Shown: positions 1-10,601 of the stretch, one piece after another
Numbering within the stretch: position 1 is the stretch's first letter
How the letters are laid out: every line of letters begins with the position of its first letter
NCBI GenBank assembly: GCA_015039315.1
Contig: WIDE01000225.1
Span: 1 to 26,560, forward strand
Direction of reading: 5' to 3'
Source: Clavulina sp. PMI_390
Taxonomy: Eukaryota > Basidiomycota > Agaricomycetes > Cantharellales > Hydnaceae
Length of the DNA: 26,560 bases
Notes under the pieces: model-generated
What the model was told of the DNA's origin: nothing
Seen by the model: only the letters and a program-made list of their open reading frames with translations
Database searches by the model: none
Program-made: the position numbers and the translations under genes

Positions 1-897
1 CGATACTATGTCCAAGCTCTTGATCTTCAAGGCGAAACAAACATGCATGTATCACATAATGTATGCCGACGCACGATCATTGTAGCATCTCGAATATATG
101 CTGACCATTCTTTGCAGCGTCAGATTCAGCGGGCATACTTTTCAGGCGACAGACTTGTTGTCTGCTTGAACGATGGAGGGGTAGAAGAACATAAACTTGA
201 ACTCCTCGAATCGGAGCGCTTGGTTACTGGGTCTTACCGCTCGCACCGTGTTACCAGCCGCACGCAGCACATATTTTGTGATCCAGTCTATCATAACTTC
301 AGTCAAGACGAGAGGATTCCTATTACGCGAGACCTCAAGTGCTGGACGGTCTTCCCTCACATTGTGTATGAAACCACGTCATTGAAACTCGACTTTCATG
401 TTGTCAACTTCAACTTAGCTGCCAATCGCCCTATCAGCGTTGTATCATCCAGTTCCGATCCGCGGTCAGATTTCAGGCTTCGGCCGTCACACTTCCCCTT
501 ATCTATGCGGCCCGCTGCCTCTCCCATCTCTCGCATAGCAAAACCACTCCGTCGTCATAAAGATTATTACATGGTTCCTCGACGCTGGCTTCCGGGGAAA
601 TCCACCCTCCTAACTCAACTTCATGTCCAGGATCCTGACTTGGACATCCTCCTGCTCAGTTATGCTTCCCCTCCCAAAAGCTCCCTCCCCAATAACGCGA
701 AAGACAAGTGGTTGATCAAGTACCAACCAATCCGCACCTACACTTCTGACGGCACGCCCACATCATTTACATCCTCAGATTCGGGTTTAATTGCTGATCT
801 TCTATGGAATGAATACACTGGACAGATTGTTACTGCGACGAAAGTGGTTAGCGGATTGTCGAGCACCGACCTACAAATTCGGATATTCGAATTCTAA
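1..897 (+). CDS. C-terminal part of a probable F-box-family protein (5' end outside window)
   Basis: The frame is open from base 1 and ends at TAA 895-897, so the gene starts upstream of the window. The first in-frame ATG at 43 is probably internal. The visible 298 codons hold no obvious catalytic motif. The C-terminus, with LLWNEYTGQIVTAT followed by LQIRIFEF, resembles the end of the two F-box proteins at 19892-24558, which have FAWSEVSGRLGI and then VVLYQVCLH. Near the start, FSGDRLVVCLNDG resembles their EGTYLLVQAHD strand. This suggests the last blades of the same beta-rich, propeller-like substrate-binding region, but similarity is weak and the F-box itself would lie outside the window. 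No intron is needed. The gene converges on the MYND gene at 1131-2908 with about 230 nt between stops. The family call is inference from paralogue-like pattern only. Confidence 0.55.
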   Translation, partial: RYYVQALDLQGETNMHVSHNVCRRTIIVASRIYADHSLQRQIQRAYFSGDRLVVCLNDGGVEEHKLELLESERLVTGSYRSHRVTSRTQHIFCDPVYHNFSQDERIPITRDLKCWTVFPHIVYETTSLKLDFHVVNFNLAANRPISVVSSSSDPRSDFRLRPSHFPLSMRPAASPISRIAKPLRRHKDYYMVPRRWLPGKSTLLTQLHVQDPDLDILLLSYASPPKSSLPNNAKDKWLIKYQPIRTYTSDGTPTSFTSSDSGLIADLLWNEYTGQIVTATKVVSGLSSTDLQIRIFEF

Positions 898-1130
898 TGC
901 ATTCGTTCTACCTCTTACCATTTGCATATATCTTTGTTCTGGAGAAAAAATAATATTGGTTACATTACACATCCAAGATGACTAGAGCTAAGTATACCTC
1001 TATAAACATAGCGATATCATGGATCAGTCTTTAAGAAGCTGCTATGAAGAGGTCAGGCTATCCCAGGGTGGTCCATTCAACCAATACTACACGATAAACA
1101 CGAAACAAGGGCTTGCAGAGAAAAAGAAGT

Positions 1131-2908
1131 CTATGGAGAAGGCGCCTTGCAATGCCTCTTGTGCACTCGCCAAGCACTAAATATAAGTTTCATGTAGTCA
1201 GCTCATACAGCATCATGGAAGTAGAGGACGATGCGAATAGTAACACATACGGTTTCTGACATTCAATAGAGCAATAATATTCTGCTTTGCACCTAGCACA
1301 TTGAAGCGGTGCAGAATCTGTTGATTGACATCCGATCAGACCACATACATAAGTAGGAGGACATATCAAGTTCGCAATATCGTCTTGCACGATAGCCGAG
1401 AGTTCAAATTGGTCCCAGAACTGCTTGAGTTGGTCAGAGGCTGACGGATTGGTCCGGACACGAGCTCTGATCGTGTGGATTTGTGTGAAGAGCGCAATGA
1501 CAATTTCAGTGGTGCTCAGTCGGGGTAAATAGTGCACCAGCATTTCAACAATGCCTTTGGCTTTCACTGTGATGAGCAATATTTCTGAGATAGAATGCAT
1601 CTGCGGACAAAAGTAGTATCCAACTCACCATCAGCGTCTGATGCATGTAGGACGATGATCAGGTACACTTCTAGCACAAACAACAGCCCAGACTGAACGG
1701 CAGCCTCAGCAAAACCGAGATCATCAACCTGCAAGGTCTTGCTAATAGCAACTGACAAGCCTGATACCATGCCATAGAACCAATTCTTCGTAGGCGGTAA
1801 CTCGGCCTCGTGGAGTGCTGCACGGAAGGGGGGAAGAAATTCGTGGGCTTGGGCAACGCAACAGCGCAAGAAATCATTCACGCTGAGGGCGCGCAGAAGT
1901 TCTGGACTTTGGTCGTATATCACAAGGAAACACAAGAAAAACAGTTCGGATGGAGTGTCGATGTCGAATGTGCTGGAATTCTGGATCAACCGAAAATGTT
2001 GTTGCACGACTTCAGCATGTGAAGTATTCGCTAGAGCAGAGATTGAGGGGGGACTGGCAGTTATACTCCGAGATTCGTTATATAATAGCATGAAATCGAA
2101 ACATTTGGTCAACTGAGGCATGGTGATCCTGAACAACTCGGGAGGGGCGGTGGATACAGGGTCGGAAGGCATCAAGCTTGCGATCCGGAGACGGATTAGA
2201 AGAGATGCAGCAGTTTCATATAATGTATTCCTAGGCTCCTGTGAGTAAAGAAGGACAGATGCTGACAACGCACGCACTTTTGGCCTTCAGTGAGGGGCGC
2301 TCTCTTGACGTCATCCAACAAAAATGCCATAGAACTCGCGACCGAGACCCTAAGATAGTTCATAGCTCCCGAAACTTCCCCGGGGTGCTTGGCAAACATA
2401 GTTTTGCTCATAAGGTACAGCTTCATGAGCTTGACTCCCTTGTATTGGTAACAAATCCTGTGGGATAAAAGGACAGCCGACGAGACCCCCAGGTCTCCCC
2501 TCCCCGATTCCCACAAGAACCCACACAATAGGGAGAAAAGATTGACGACCGACCAAAATATTGGAAGCTAAGTCCTGATCAATTTTGACGGCTTTATCAT
2601 GAGAGCATCGTATGACGCACCTCTGATACGTTTAACTCGGAGGGAAGTTGTTTGCAAGCGAATGGGGCTAGTTCCAGAACAAGATCAAGAACTAGGTCAA
2701 AAGCGGTCCCAATGGAAGTATGAAGATCCTCGGCTGTGATTAAGTTGGACTTGAAATGGGACCATTCCTGCGCGAAAAGCTCTTCAAAATAAGAGCACGC
2801 ATACTTCGCCGAGCAATTCTCGGTTTTCGCCCCGAGACCATATAAGAGATTCACGCCATGCAAAGTTTCGAGTACCAGATCCTGAGCCTCCTGTTCAGAT
2901 GATATCAT
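1131..2908 (-). CDS. MYND-type zinc finger protein, paralogue A
   Basis: Five-exon model, complement of join(1131..1176, 1251..1566, 1629..2230, 2278..2567, 2621..2908), 513 aa. The long N-terminal part is probably helical and has no known function. The last 48 residues (466-513) form a MYND zinc finger: C-x4-C, then CARC, YYC-x3-C, and H-x3-C in HKRHC. MYND fingers usually bind proline-rich peptides in protein-protein contacts. The exon 4 acceptor at 1567 was preferred because it gives 316 nt, exactly as in paralogue B. The last intron splits the finger after the CQKP proline. ATG 2908 is the first in-frame ATG and gives a 288-nt exon 1 as in paralogues B and C. A pyrimidine-rich acceptor upstream (exon edge near 3024) hints at an extra 5' exon. 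The exon 3 start at 2230 (acceptor cctag) was chosen because the other AG breaks the frame. Role and partners unknown. Confidence 0.85.
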
Positions 2909-3249
2909 GTCCAGTGTGACCGAGGTTGGACGGACAACAGTGAACAACAGTGAACCAATTGATTTGGTTGGCCTGAACGGGTCGGACGAGCGCACTTGTC
3001 TCGATATTTAATGTTGCTGCCACTCTAGCAATGAAGAAGAAAATTGAACGGGGTGTTATCTCTATATTAAGGGCTGCTGTGAAGATTCGCTGGGTAGCGA
3101 ATCACGAATGAGATGCGTTTCTTCCGTTGACCAGTAAATAAGCAGGAGTACATGTATTTACATCACAGGCTGGCATCTTAAACAACAGAAGTATAGCAAC
3201 TGTTAACCCATGTAAAAAAAAGAAAGATTCGAAAAAGAAAATTGTGCAA
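2909..3249 (-). other. Intergenic: MYND A upstream region and NAD kinase 3' flank
   Basis: About 340 nt between two genes on the same strand. On the minus strand a good splice acceptor (pyrimidine tract then ctag) precedes sequence readable as R-V-A-A-T-L-N-I, similar to R-E-A-T-T-L-N-I upstream of the ATG in paralogue B. After that the frame no longer joins the ATG at 2908. Nothing else recognisable was seen. Confidence 0.4.
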
Positions 3250-6200
3250 TCAGGCGTCGCTGTCTGAGGCATTGCTATCGCTCTCATCCCTACCCCATGC
3301 AGCGAATGCTCTCCGCTGTGCAGGAGCGTTCACTGGCAGACTATCGACACTGCCATGCCTCCTATGATTTCTCCCATGCGCATTTGTGCTTGGGGGGTGC
3401 GAGTGGCCCGTCGTCGGTGGATGGAGGAAATGGGAATGGATCCACGGCTGACCCGATGACGAGGGTGCAGCAGAGTGCGGGGGCACAGGATAGTGATGAT
3501 TGTAAGCGTCATCGTGCCTCCTGGGCCCACTGCTCCGCGTCCTATTTCTCTTTGGAGACCCGCGTTGTTGGCCGCCGACTGTAGCGCTCCCACTATCGTC
3601 CCGGTCTGGGTCCTCTGCTGCCCTCGGCGTCCGTGCGCTCAGCATGCTATCGCCTTCGACGTCCCGATCACGCGGGATCTTTGAACGACTCGAGGACATG
3701 AGGCTCTCAGGAGCACGGATATAGTCGCGCTCCCCATCCTCATCCTCGTGTTGGCGCAGAGCAGCAGGGGAAGTAGGGTTTAGGTTGGAGTGTGGGTGCG
3801 GGTGGTGAGAATGACCGTGATGAGGATGGTGAGCGCCCCTTGGGGTCTGCCCTTCTTCCTCCTCAAGCTCAAGATCCAGCACCTTTCGGGCAGCATCGCT
3901 GATCATGTGCCTCGACGCAAGGGGCGGAGGCTGCGGTTTCGCCGTCTTGAATCGGTCGGGCGTTCCAGCACCGTTCGTACTCGCAAGGGGGCTAACCAGG
4001 TCTGTCGTTGCCTTGGCATTGGCGGCTGGGAGGCCCACGCCAGAGGAAGATAGGGACGAGGTAGAGGACGAAAGTGCGGACTCGTCTTTACCCTTATTGG
4101 GGTCTTCGGGCTCGATATCGATATCAAACTTGTCCTCTTCTTCCTCTTCCTCTTCCTCCTCTTCTTCATCCTCTTCGTCGTCATCCTCGGCCTCCTCGCC
4201 TCCAACTGCTACCGGTGCTCCGGCAGGTGGGATGGCAGCAGTGGAAGCAGGTACAGGGGGTATATCAGGGGTTGTACTCCCTTCGGGAGAAGCAGCCTTC
4301 TTCTTCTTGGGGCGTGCAGGTCCCTCCTCAACGACGACGAAAGACTTTTGGCGTTCTCGCTCGTTCCACTTGAGCGTGCGGCCAATAGCATGGAACCAAT
4401 CTGTGCTCTGCTTGTCGGCGCAAACGGTAGGGAAGGGGAATTTGGACGCAGTAACCTTGATGTGATCGCCCTCTGGTGAAATCAAGAACATTAGCACTAG
4501 GACAGTCATCGGATAGGAAAGAAACGCACGCTTCAATTCGACTCTCCCCCTTCCGTCGAAGCTTGCCCATGCAGTGCTCCTCGAGTTGTAGGGCACGCAG
4601 ATTCGGAGCTCCATGCTGTCTGGGAGGAGCATGGGCCGGAAGGAAAGAGTGTGTGGGCAAATGGGAGTGATGAGCAGGGCAGGGATCTCAGGGTGCACGA
4701 GCGAGCCACCAGCAGAGAGCTGTAGGAGATGTATCGATCAGAAAAAGCAGTAGAGGACGAACAAAACAACATACAGAGTAAGCCGTAGACCCAGTGGGTG
4801 TCGATACGGTCAGGCCGTCTGCTTGGACAGTCGTCATATGATGCTCATCACCTAATATCAGCAGCGTATAGCATCAGCGATGTATTCCACAAGAACAAGA
4901 AATCGAGGTGACTCACCAAACAGCTCCAAGAGCGACATGTAAGGACTGGGACCACGATCGACAACGAGCTCGTTCAAGACCTCAAAGGTCTCAACGGGCC
5001 GCGTCGTAAAGCACATGATCTCCTTATCCTTCTTCTTCTTGCCCTTCTCCTTCCCAGTCGTCGGTGGCGGGATATGTCCCCCAGCACCACCACCCTCAAG
5101 AGCCTCCCACCCTCCCTTCTCGACATTCCGCATCAGAATCTCGCCCGTATCCGCCTTCTTCACCGCCTTGCTGCCTTTGCCTTCCTCGGGTGCCACCGCG
5201 CGATAGACCGTGCACGTGAAGCGCATGCGCAAGTTGACGCGGATCCCGTTGTCGATAGCAGAGTCCATGACGGGCGCATAGTCCGCAAAGTCAAAGTTGG
5301 TGAGGAAGCCTAGCGAGCCGAGCGCAAATGGAAGCACAGGGGGGACGATGCGCTGGAAGAGCCACGAAGTAAAGAGAACTGTGCCGTCGCCGCCGAGCTA
5401 GTTGCGCGCGCAAATAGTGAGGATGGGCAAGGTACCAAGTGAGTGAGCGAACGGTGACATACTGCAAGGGGAATAGAGAGAACAACATACCGTAACGACG
5501 AAATCGAACAGATGCGCATTCTTGGTGCACATATCGGCAGTCCAATACCTCAGCTGGCCCTCCTCGCCCCCAGGTCCACTAGCGGTACCCGTCGAGCTCA
5601 TGCTCGCGGTCCTCGTCGGTGCCTTACTAGCTTGGTTCCCATTAAGGTCTGTGAACCCAAAGCCCGAGTTGGCAAATTTAGCAGCACCAGAGGCGGCTCC
5701 CGCAGAGGACCGCCTGCGCGGGGCGGGGAGGAAGAACTCGGGGTGGTCATGCTCTATGCCAGCTGCGTCGAATCGCTTCGATTTACGAAGCTGGTTGTCG
5801 ACGTAGCTGTGGGCGTAGTCACGAGGGAATAAATAGAGGACGAAAAAAGCGGGAGAAATAGGGAATGGAGAGGGAACCCGAGTGCACACGAAACGAGGAC
5901 GATGATTGATTAGCACGAAGGACGAAGGCGGGTAGATAGATGGAGCGGGTTCCAATGAATGAATGACTCACACAGTGAGGCCCCTGCCCGTCTCGGGGGA
6001 TTTCTTCATCATGAGGTAGATGGCGAGCTCGCGAGTGAGCTTGATGAGCCGGTTGTCGCGGGCTTTGGTGATAATGAGGACATTCTGGATGTTGGTACGC
6101 ACACGTGCGCGGCCTGCATCGTCATCGTCGTAGGCACCATACAAAGGTCAGGAGAGGGGGAAATAGATCGAAATCAGTCAGCATGAAGGCAAAAGATCAG

Positions 6201-7092
6201 ATGGGGGAGCATAAAACGCACCGAGCTGCTTGGCCAACTCGCGAACACCAACAGCTGTCTCGGCGAGCTGCTTGGTCAGACTGTTGCCGTCGTTGCCTTC
6301 GTCATCGTCAAACTCGGAGAGACTATAGTCACTCTCGATCGCCGTCGCCGAATGGTTTGAGCTGGCATACTCGGTGGTGCCACTACCGCCCATCGTCGTC
6401 GCCGGGATCGAGCCCGGGCCGGAGTTGGGCAGGTTGTTCATCGCACCAACACTGCTCTGGTAGTTCGGCATGCTCGCATCGGATGGTGAACTAGAGTTCG
6501 ACGAGGATGATGTGGTCGACATCGTATTCGATCTCGATGCAGATGCTGCTTGGGCGTGCGTCGAGACGAGTGGCGATGGGATGTGGTTCTGCTCGAGGAA
6601 ACTGCGGTAGGATGCACCTTGATCGAGCAGGGAGTGGACAAAGAAGGGCGAGACAGGCACAGAGGCGTCACCACGTCGTGATGGTTGGTTATTATTAGGG
6701 AGAGAGAGAGTTTGCGTGGGATGCGTTTGCGACGGGGATGCCATATCAATCGCGGCGAAATGGTTGTTCTGCTCGCTCTCGCCGTTGGTGATCTCGACGC
6801 GTGCGAGCGACGAGGAAGCAAGTGCCTTGCCGATGCTTCGAGCAGCGGGGGGACTCTTGAGGGCGAATGCGCCTCCGACGTGGGCTGTGGTGGGAGTGTT
6901 GGCTGGATTGACTGGGAACGGTGAACTGGGAGGCGTGCTGAAGACCTCGGTCACAAGCGAGCTCACGCTCACACTGCCATCTATATCGCCGTCGATGAAC
7001 GAAGCGTTTGCCAGTGGGCTTTTAGCGTGATTGCTGCGGTGCAACGCCTGCAGCAGCGTCGGGGATGCAACAACTGGTGTGCCAGACATCAT
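3250..7092 (-). CDS. ATP-NAD kinase with long disordered N- and C-terminal tails
   Basis: NAD kinase phosphorylates NAD(H) to NADP(H) using ATP. Seven exons, complement of join(3250..4472, 4530..4719, 4775..4851, 4917..5397, 5491..5806, 5972..6113, 6222..7092), 1099 aa. The start is ATG 7092, the first in-frame ATG (MMSGTPVV). Family hallmarks: RVRTNIQNVLIITK near residue 293; LGGDGTVLF with the GGDG motif at 445-448; LGSLGFLTNF shortly after; LNELVVDRG, the NE-x-x-x-D-R-G motif; and TPTGSTAYSLSAGGS at 621-635. Residues 1-290 are Ser/Pro-rich low complexity. A Gly/Lys-rich insertion interrupts the core between FTCTVYRA and FEVLNELV. About 370 C-terminal residues are low complexity: an Asp/Glu run, then His/Pro- and Arg/Ser-rich stretches. 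UTR1-type yeast enzymes are about half this length. A cytosolic enzyme is likely, as no targeting peptide is obvious. Enzyme identity is firm; tail function is unknown. Confidence 0.95.
4129..4192 (-). repeat. Coding acidic low-complexity tract in the NAD kinase tail
   Basis: The plus strand reads as a CTT/CCT-rich pyrimidine tract. On the coding strand it is GAG/GAA/GAC codons giving an almost pure Asp/Glu run. This simple-sequence tract is prone to length variation. The poly-Ser reading frame on the opposite strand is its shadow. Confidence 0.85.
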
Positions 7093-7708
7093 CTCTGATG
7101 ACTCTAGTGGAGGATTAGGTTGGTAAAAATTAGAGAGGGTATAGTGAGAGAGACAAAGGTTCGATCGAGGTGGACGTCCTGCGTCCAAGGGCTACTGGGT
7201 TAGTTAGCTGCTGGAGAGCGAGGGCCACGTCGAGCTCAATAGTCGAGTCGAGTAAAATGCAAAATGTCGTCGTGTGTCCAAATTGGCCATCAGGAGATCA
7301 ACTCTTATAGCTCTCCTTCCTCCGTAACCAACGACCAAGAAAACGTGTCAATGAAGCAACACCGGAGACAGCCTGTCGTTAATCCCATCCCCACAACTAC
7401 CGTATTCGGTCGTAGCGCAGGTACTCACTATACGAATTGCTATACATCCACCGTAACAAACACCGAAAGGGATCCACCATCAGCCAACTTGAATAGATTA
7501 TCAACTCCCGTCAGTGATCTCAGATTTACACCTGTTGCTTGTACATGTGCCTCAAACCATTCAGATCATCACCATGTTCATCAAAATCACATATGTATGT
7601 ACACTTACAACAGTGAGAGAGTGAGATATACAGAGAGAAAGCGAGAAACACACAAAGAAACAGCCCTTCCATCAAATTCCCAACAGACGCCCGGCGACAG
7701 ATTATCAT
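7093..7708 (-). other. Intergenic: NAD kinase upstream region
   Basis: About 616 nt between the NAD kinase ATG and the stop codon of the next upstream gene on the same strand. It should contain the NAD kinase promoter and 5' UTR and the other gene's 3' UTR. A plus-strand reading frame with an ATG at 7264 is open across it and into the neighbour's antisense strand, but its protein is low complexity (His, Ser, Gln and Thr) and unconvincing. GA-rich and CA-rich simple sequence occurs around 7600-7660. No clear TATA box was seen. Confidence 0.4.
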
Positions 7709-9739
7709 TCAGTTCTCCTTCGGCGACGCAATGGCTACGACGATCCGCGGGTACCTCCCATCTCCATCTCCATCACCATCACTCGCTCGATCACCCGCAG
7801 CAGCAATCGTTGAAGAAGTCCAGTGGTGGCCTTTCTCAGCTCGGGCTGCAAACCAGGCAGATAGCCCGGCAGCAGTTATTATGGTCACCTCGCTTTCTGG
7901 TTCAAGAACAGTTGCACGCTCGGCCATCCGGAGACACGCTAATACACTCCCAGCCCACAACTGCGCATGTTCCTCGGGCGTGACCTCCACCCACACCAGG
8001 ATCTTCTCTTGCTCCTTTGTTTGCGCCTCTTCATCACCACTTCCAGGAATAGTAGCACTGGAGAGAGCTTCGTCAAGACGCTTCCTGATCTGTCCCACAC
8101 CTTCTCCAAAGACTGTCCCAAACTCGACTATCCCTAACTGAACGAGCGCGGTTGCCAACGCATCGTGAGGGGGTGCTGGGACATGCTGGAATGGATCGCC
8201 AGAGCTGGAAAAGCGCTTGGGACCCAACATTAGTGCGAGGCGAAGTGCTTGGCGGTAACTCATTATCTCCGAGTCTGTATAAAGAGTGATCACATAGGAG
8301 AGGGTATTGATGTAGACGGGCCGGATCGAGGGTCACGGGAATATAAAATACCATAGGGATTGATGGAGTGGCGAGACGAGTTGATGGAAGCGAGGGAGTC
8401 GAGGGGGAGAAAGCAGTGAAGGTAAAACCAGTGCGACCAATAATTGAGGGGTTGCCAGATTCATTAGGGGATAGGGCGATTGCAGCGAATAGGGGATAGA
8501 TAGATAGTCGTTTAGTTCATATTCCTTGATCCACTCGGTGCAGAAAACGAGATGAAAGCAAAAAAAAAATCGAAAGGTAACCAATGGCGACCGAAAGCCG
8601 AACGGAATAGCAACAGGCAGACGACAGCCTGTGCGGAAATATATAAAAAATGAAACTTACCAGCCCTTTCACTTCCATCATCGCCTAATACTTTAGAGCC
8701 TTGGATCGCTGTCACCCATTGGACAAACTTGTCCACATCGCCTCCGCATGTGCTCACTCCTTCCTTGATCCACTCGCCTATACTCTTATAACCTTTACTA
8801 ACGAGCCATGACCCAGCTCTGTTTACCCTCCCCGCGACGTCCAATACGAACCCGAGTACTGGTCCGCCCTGCTCACCGACGGTGATACCTGGCAGAGTAG
8901 GATGTGGGCGTTCAGTGACAATGGAGAGCCGCATGTGCTGGGCGAGTGATGGAGGTGTGGCGGTCGATAGCCATTTGGGGGAGAGTTCAGAGGAGGAAGA
9001 TAATGATGCAGAAGAGGACGATAGGTAGAGAGAGAAGACGAGCGAGCGGATCGTGTCAAACTCGGAGCGAGAGTTCTGGGCGTATAATACTGGGTCATAC
9101 TGTCCCCCGAAGTCGAGCTATCCGTAATGAGAGAACGAGTTGATAGGCCGAGAAGTTTTGATTGTTTTACGTCCGGCGCGTTCGAAGGACCAGGGCAAGC
9201 GAGAGCCAGGGACAGCGTAAAAAATTATCAACCATGGAATTCCGGATTGTTTATGCGATCGACACATAGGTGGAGCGGATGTTTCATTATCGCGGGTTAG
9301 CGGCGGGTTGAGGTAAATGAAGAAAATGTCGATGGATCCCCATTCATTCGAGCAAAAGACGTCAACCAGATTCACCTCTCTCCCGCTAATCCGGACATGA
9401 CTCACCAGAGCGATCAGTCCAATCAACGTGAGTTCCTCTACCTCGTTCTCGAAGTTGAGAGGGAATGCAAATGTAAAACTTTTGGCGAGTTTCGCATATT
9501 GGTCCAAGTTGGATAGGATCTCCTTGTTCAGAAACTCATCGATCTTTGAAGAATCGATCTAGCTAAGGGGGAGACGCGCGTCCAGTAGTATTTTTTTTGA
9601 AACAAATGTCCTGTCAGCATAGGGGGTCTGACCAACCAAGCTGCGGTCGGACTGGTTGGGGATCATGCTGACTCGCCTGGATCCCAGCTGCCTCGGCGGT
9701 GCGCTGACATGACTGGCTGATGTCTCCAAGGGTGGACAT
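7709..9739 (-). CDS. Fungal protein distantly resembling queuosine-salvage proteins (exon 1 uncertain)
   Basis: Supported exons, complement of: 7709..8274, 8661..9117 and 9406..9558, phases consistent, 391 residues. A likely first exon starts at ATG 9739 (MSTLGDISQSCQRTAEAAG), but no clean GT-AG junction links it to the exon ending at 9558; an in-frame TAG lies just before that exon. Visible motifs: IDSSKIDEFL; FPLNFENEVEELTLIGLIAL joining LDFGGQYDPV; EFDTIRSLVFSLYL; HPTLPGITVGEQGGP; NRAGSWLVSKGYKSIGEWI; and MSYRQALRLALMLG. Their order recalls an uncharacterised fungal family and, more remotely, queuosine-salvage proteins (human C9orf64/Qng1 type, with LNFSFW, an N-x-TG helix and FYKRAQ). Those hydrolyse queuosine 5'-phosphate to release queuine. 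The recognition is from memory of motif order, and catalytic residues were not verified. Two introns (386 and 288 nt) are far longer than others in the window. Confidence 0.6.
9613..9672. repeat. Nested inverted repeat (60 nt)
   Basis: The outer arms GTCAGCAT (9613-9620) and ATGCTGAC (9665-9672) are perfect reverse complements. The inner arms CCAACCA (9632-9638) and TGGTTGG (9653-9659) also pair. The structure could form an interrupted stem-loop. It overlaps the unresolved exon 1/intron 1 zone of the 7709-9739 gene. No terminal target-site duplication was identified, so a MITE remnant is only one possibility. Confidence 0.6.
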
Positions 9740-10601
9740 ATCGCTAGCTTCAGGGGTAAGACTGCACCCTTAATCTGATCTGTTAGAAAATTCTAGAAAT
9801 TTTGCGTGGGCGAATCACACTCGGTGCTCAGCTCCGAAAAGGCACTGTCTTTGTTTGGTTCCAAGGTCAGGGGCAAAAGAAGGCCCAACAACGATGCGGC
9901 GGTACCCACCCTCTCAACCACTGCTTGGTCTATTTTTCCATCTCGCTTGACTGATGGGCCTCGTTTGCCGACGGCCTAACCTGACGGCCGAACGTCAAAT
10001 CCCGACCTTCCTAATCTGTTTCGTGGTCAAATGACGTTTCCTTATCGGATGACGTCTTTTTAGGCAGTGCTGCTGCGGGGCCCGAGACGAGCGTGGAACG
10101 TGATTCGATGATGGGATGGAGTGGCCTTCTATCTCGACCTGGGTTTCCGAAATGCGGTGCAACGTGTTGCGACGTGTAGCGAAACCCCCTCTTAACCTGT
10201 GCATCGCTAAACGAGTCACGGTCTGTTAGCCTATGCAGCTTATGCAATGCATTGATGGAGCCAATCATATCACGGGATCCACCCCCCTACGTTTTGACGT
10301 TTTAATTATGAGATCATCTTTGCCCCCCTCGAGTCCCGTTATAAGTCCTTGTGTGAAAGCCGACCACATCGTTCCCTCCCTCCATCTCAAAGCAACCAAC
10401 CGCTCACCACTGCTTTGTTAGACTCAAAGTCCGGTCTAAGTGCTTGAAACCCCACTCCAAAGTCCAAACCTCTTTTTGTCCACTCCTACAACTTTTTACC
10501 CCCACCAGCCCGCACTCCACCCTCAGCTTTTCCGCCAGCAGCTAGCTCCTCACCAGCTGCCTCCGTATCCCATCCAAGTTCCGATCGCGAACTCTTATCC
10601 A
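9740..10601. other. Divergent intergenic/promoter region
   Basis: About 860 nt between the minus-strand gene ending its 5' side near 9739 and the plus-strand Ser/Arg-rich gene at 10602. No convincing coding potential: the reading frame that enters the plus-strand gene from 10440 opens with GTG. Pyrimidine-rich sequence (ccctccctccat) near 10375 resembles a fungal core-promoter CT block upstream of the 10602 start. TGACGT motifs are listed separately. Confidence 0.5.
9992..10300. promoter_or_regulatory. Cluster of four TGACGT (ATF/CREB-like) motifs
   Basis: TGACGT or its complement occurs at 9992-9997 (as ACGTCA), 10032-10037, 10050-10055 (extended to TGACGTC) and 10295-10300. These match the core recognised by bZIP ATF/CREB-type factors. 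Four copies in about 310 nt of a divergent promoter is more than expected by chance for a 6-mer, but binding is not shown. Confidence 0.4.

Noticed and set aside
1567..1584. Alternative acceptor for MYND A exon 4 (start at 1584)
   Set aside because: It keeps the frame but makes exon 4 334 nt and the intron only 44 nt. The acceptor at 1567 gives 316 nt, exactly as in paralogue B.
3905..4465. Plus-strand open frame of 186 codons with a poly-Ser run
   Set aside because: It is the antisense shadow of the Asp/Glu-rich tail of NAD kinase, and the purine-rich coding strand explains both its openness and its composition.
3250..5397. Initial idea that the NAD kinase fragments belonged to an adaptor-complex subunit
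   Set aside because: Joining the exons reveals GGDG, NE-x-x-x-DRG and TPTGSTAYSLSAGG, which identify NAD kinase.
7264..7983. Plus-strand ATG frame of 239 codons, rich in His, Ser and Gln
   Set aside because: Half of it is antisense to a well-supported exon (7709-8274), the rest is simple-sequence promoter DNA, and no family motif is visible.
8496..8508. Short GATA tetranucleotide run in a long intron
   Set aside because: Only about three repeat units, ordinary intronic microsatellite.
10440..10601. N-terminal extension of the Ser/Arg-rich protein back to 10440
   Set aside because: That frame opens with GTG. The first ATG is at 10602, and the upstream sequence is Pro-rich by base composition only.
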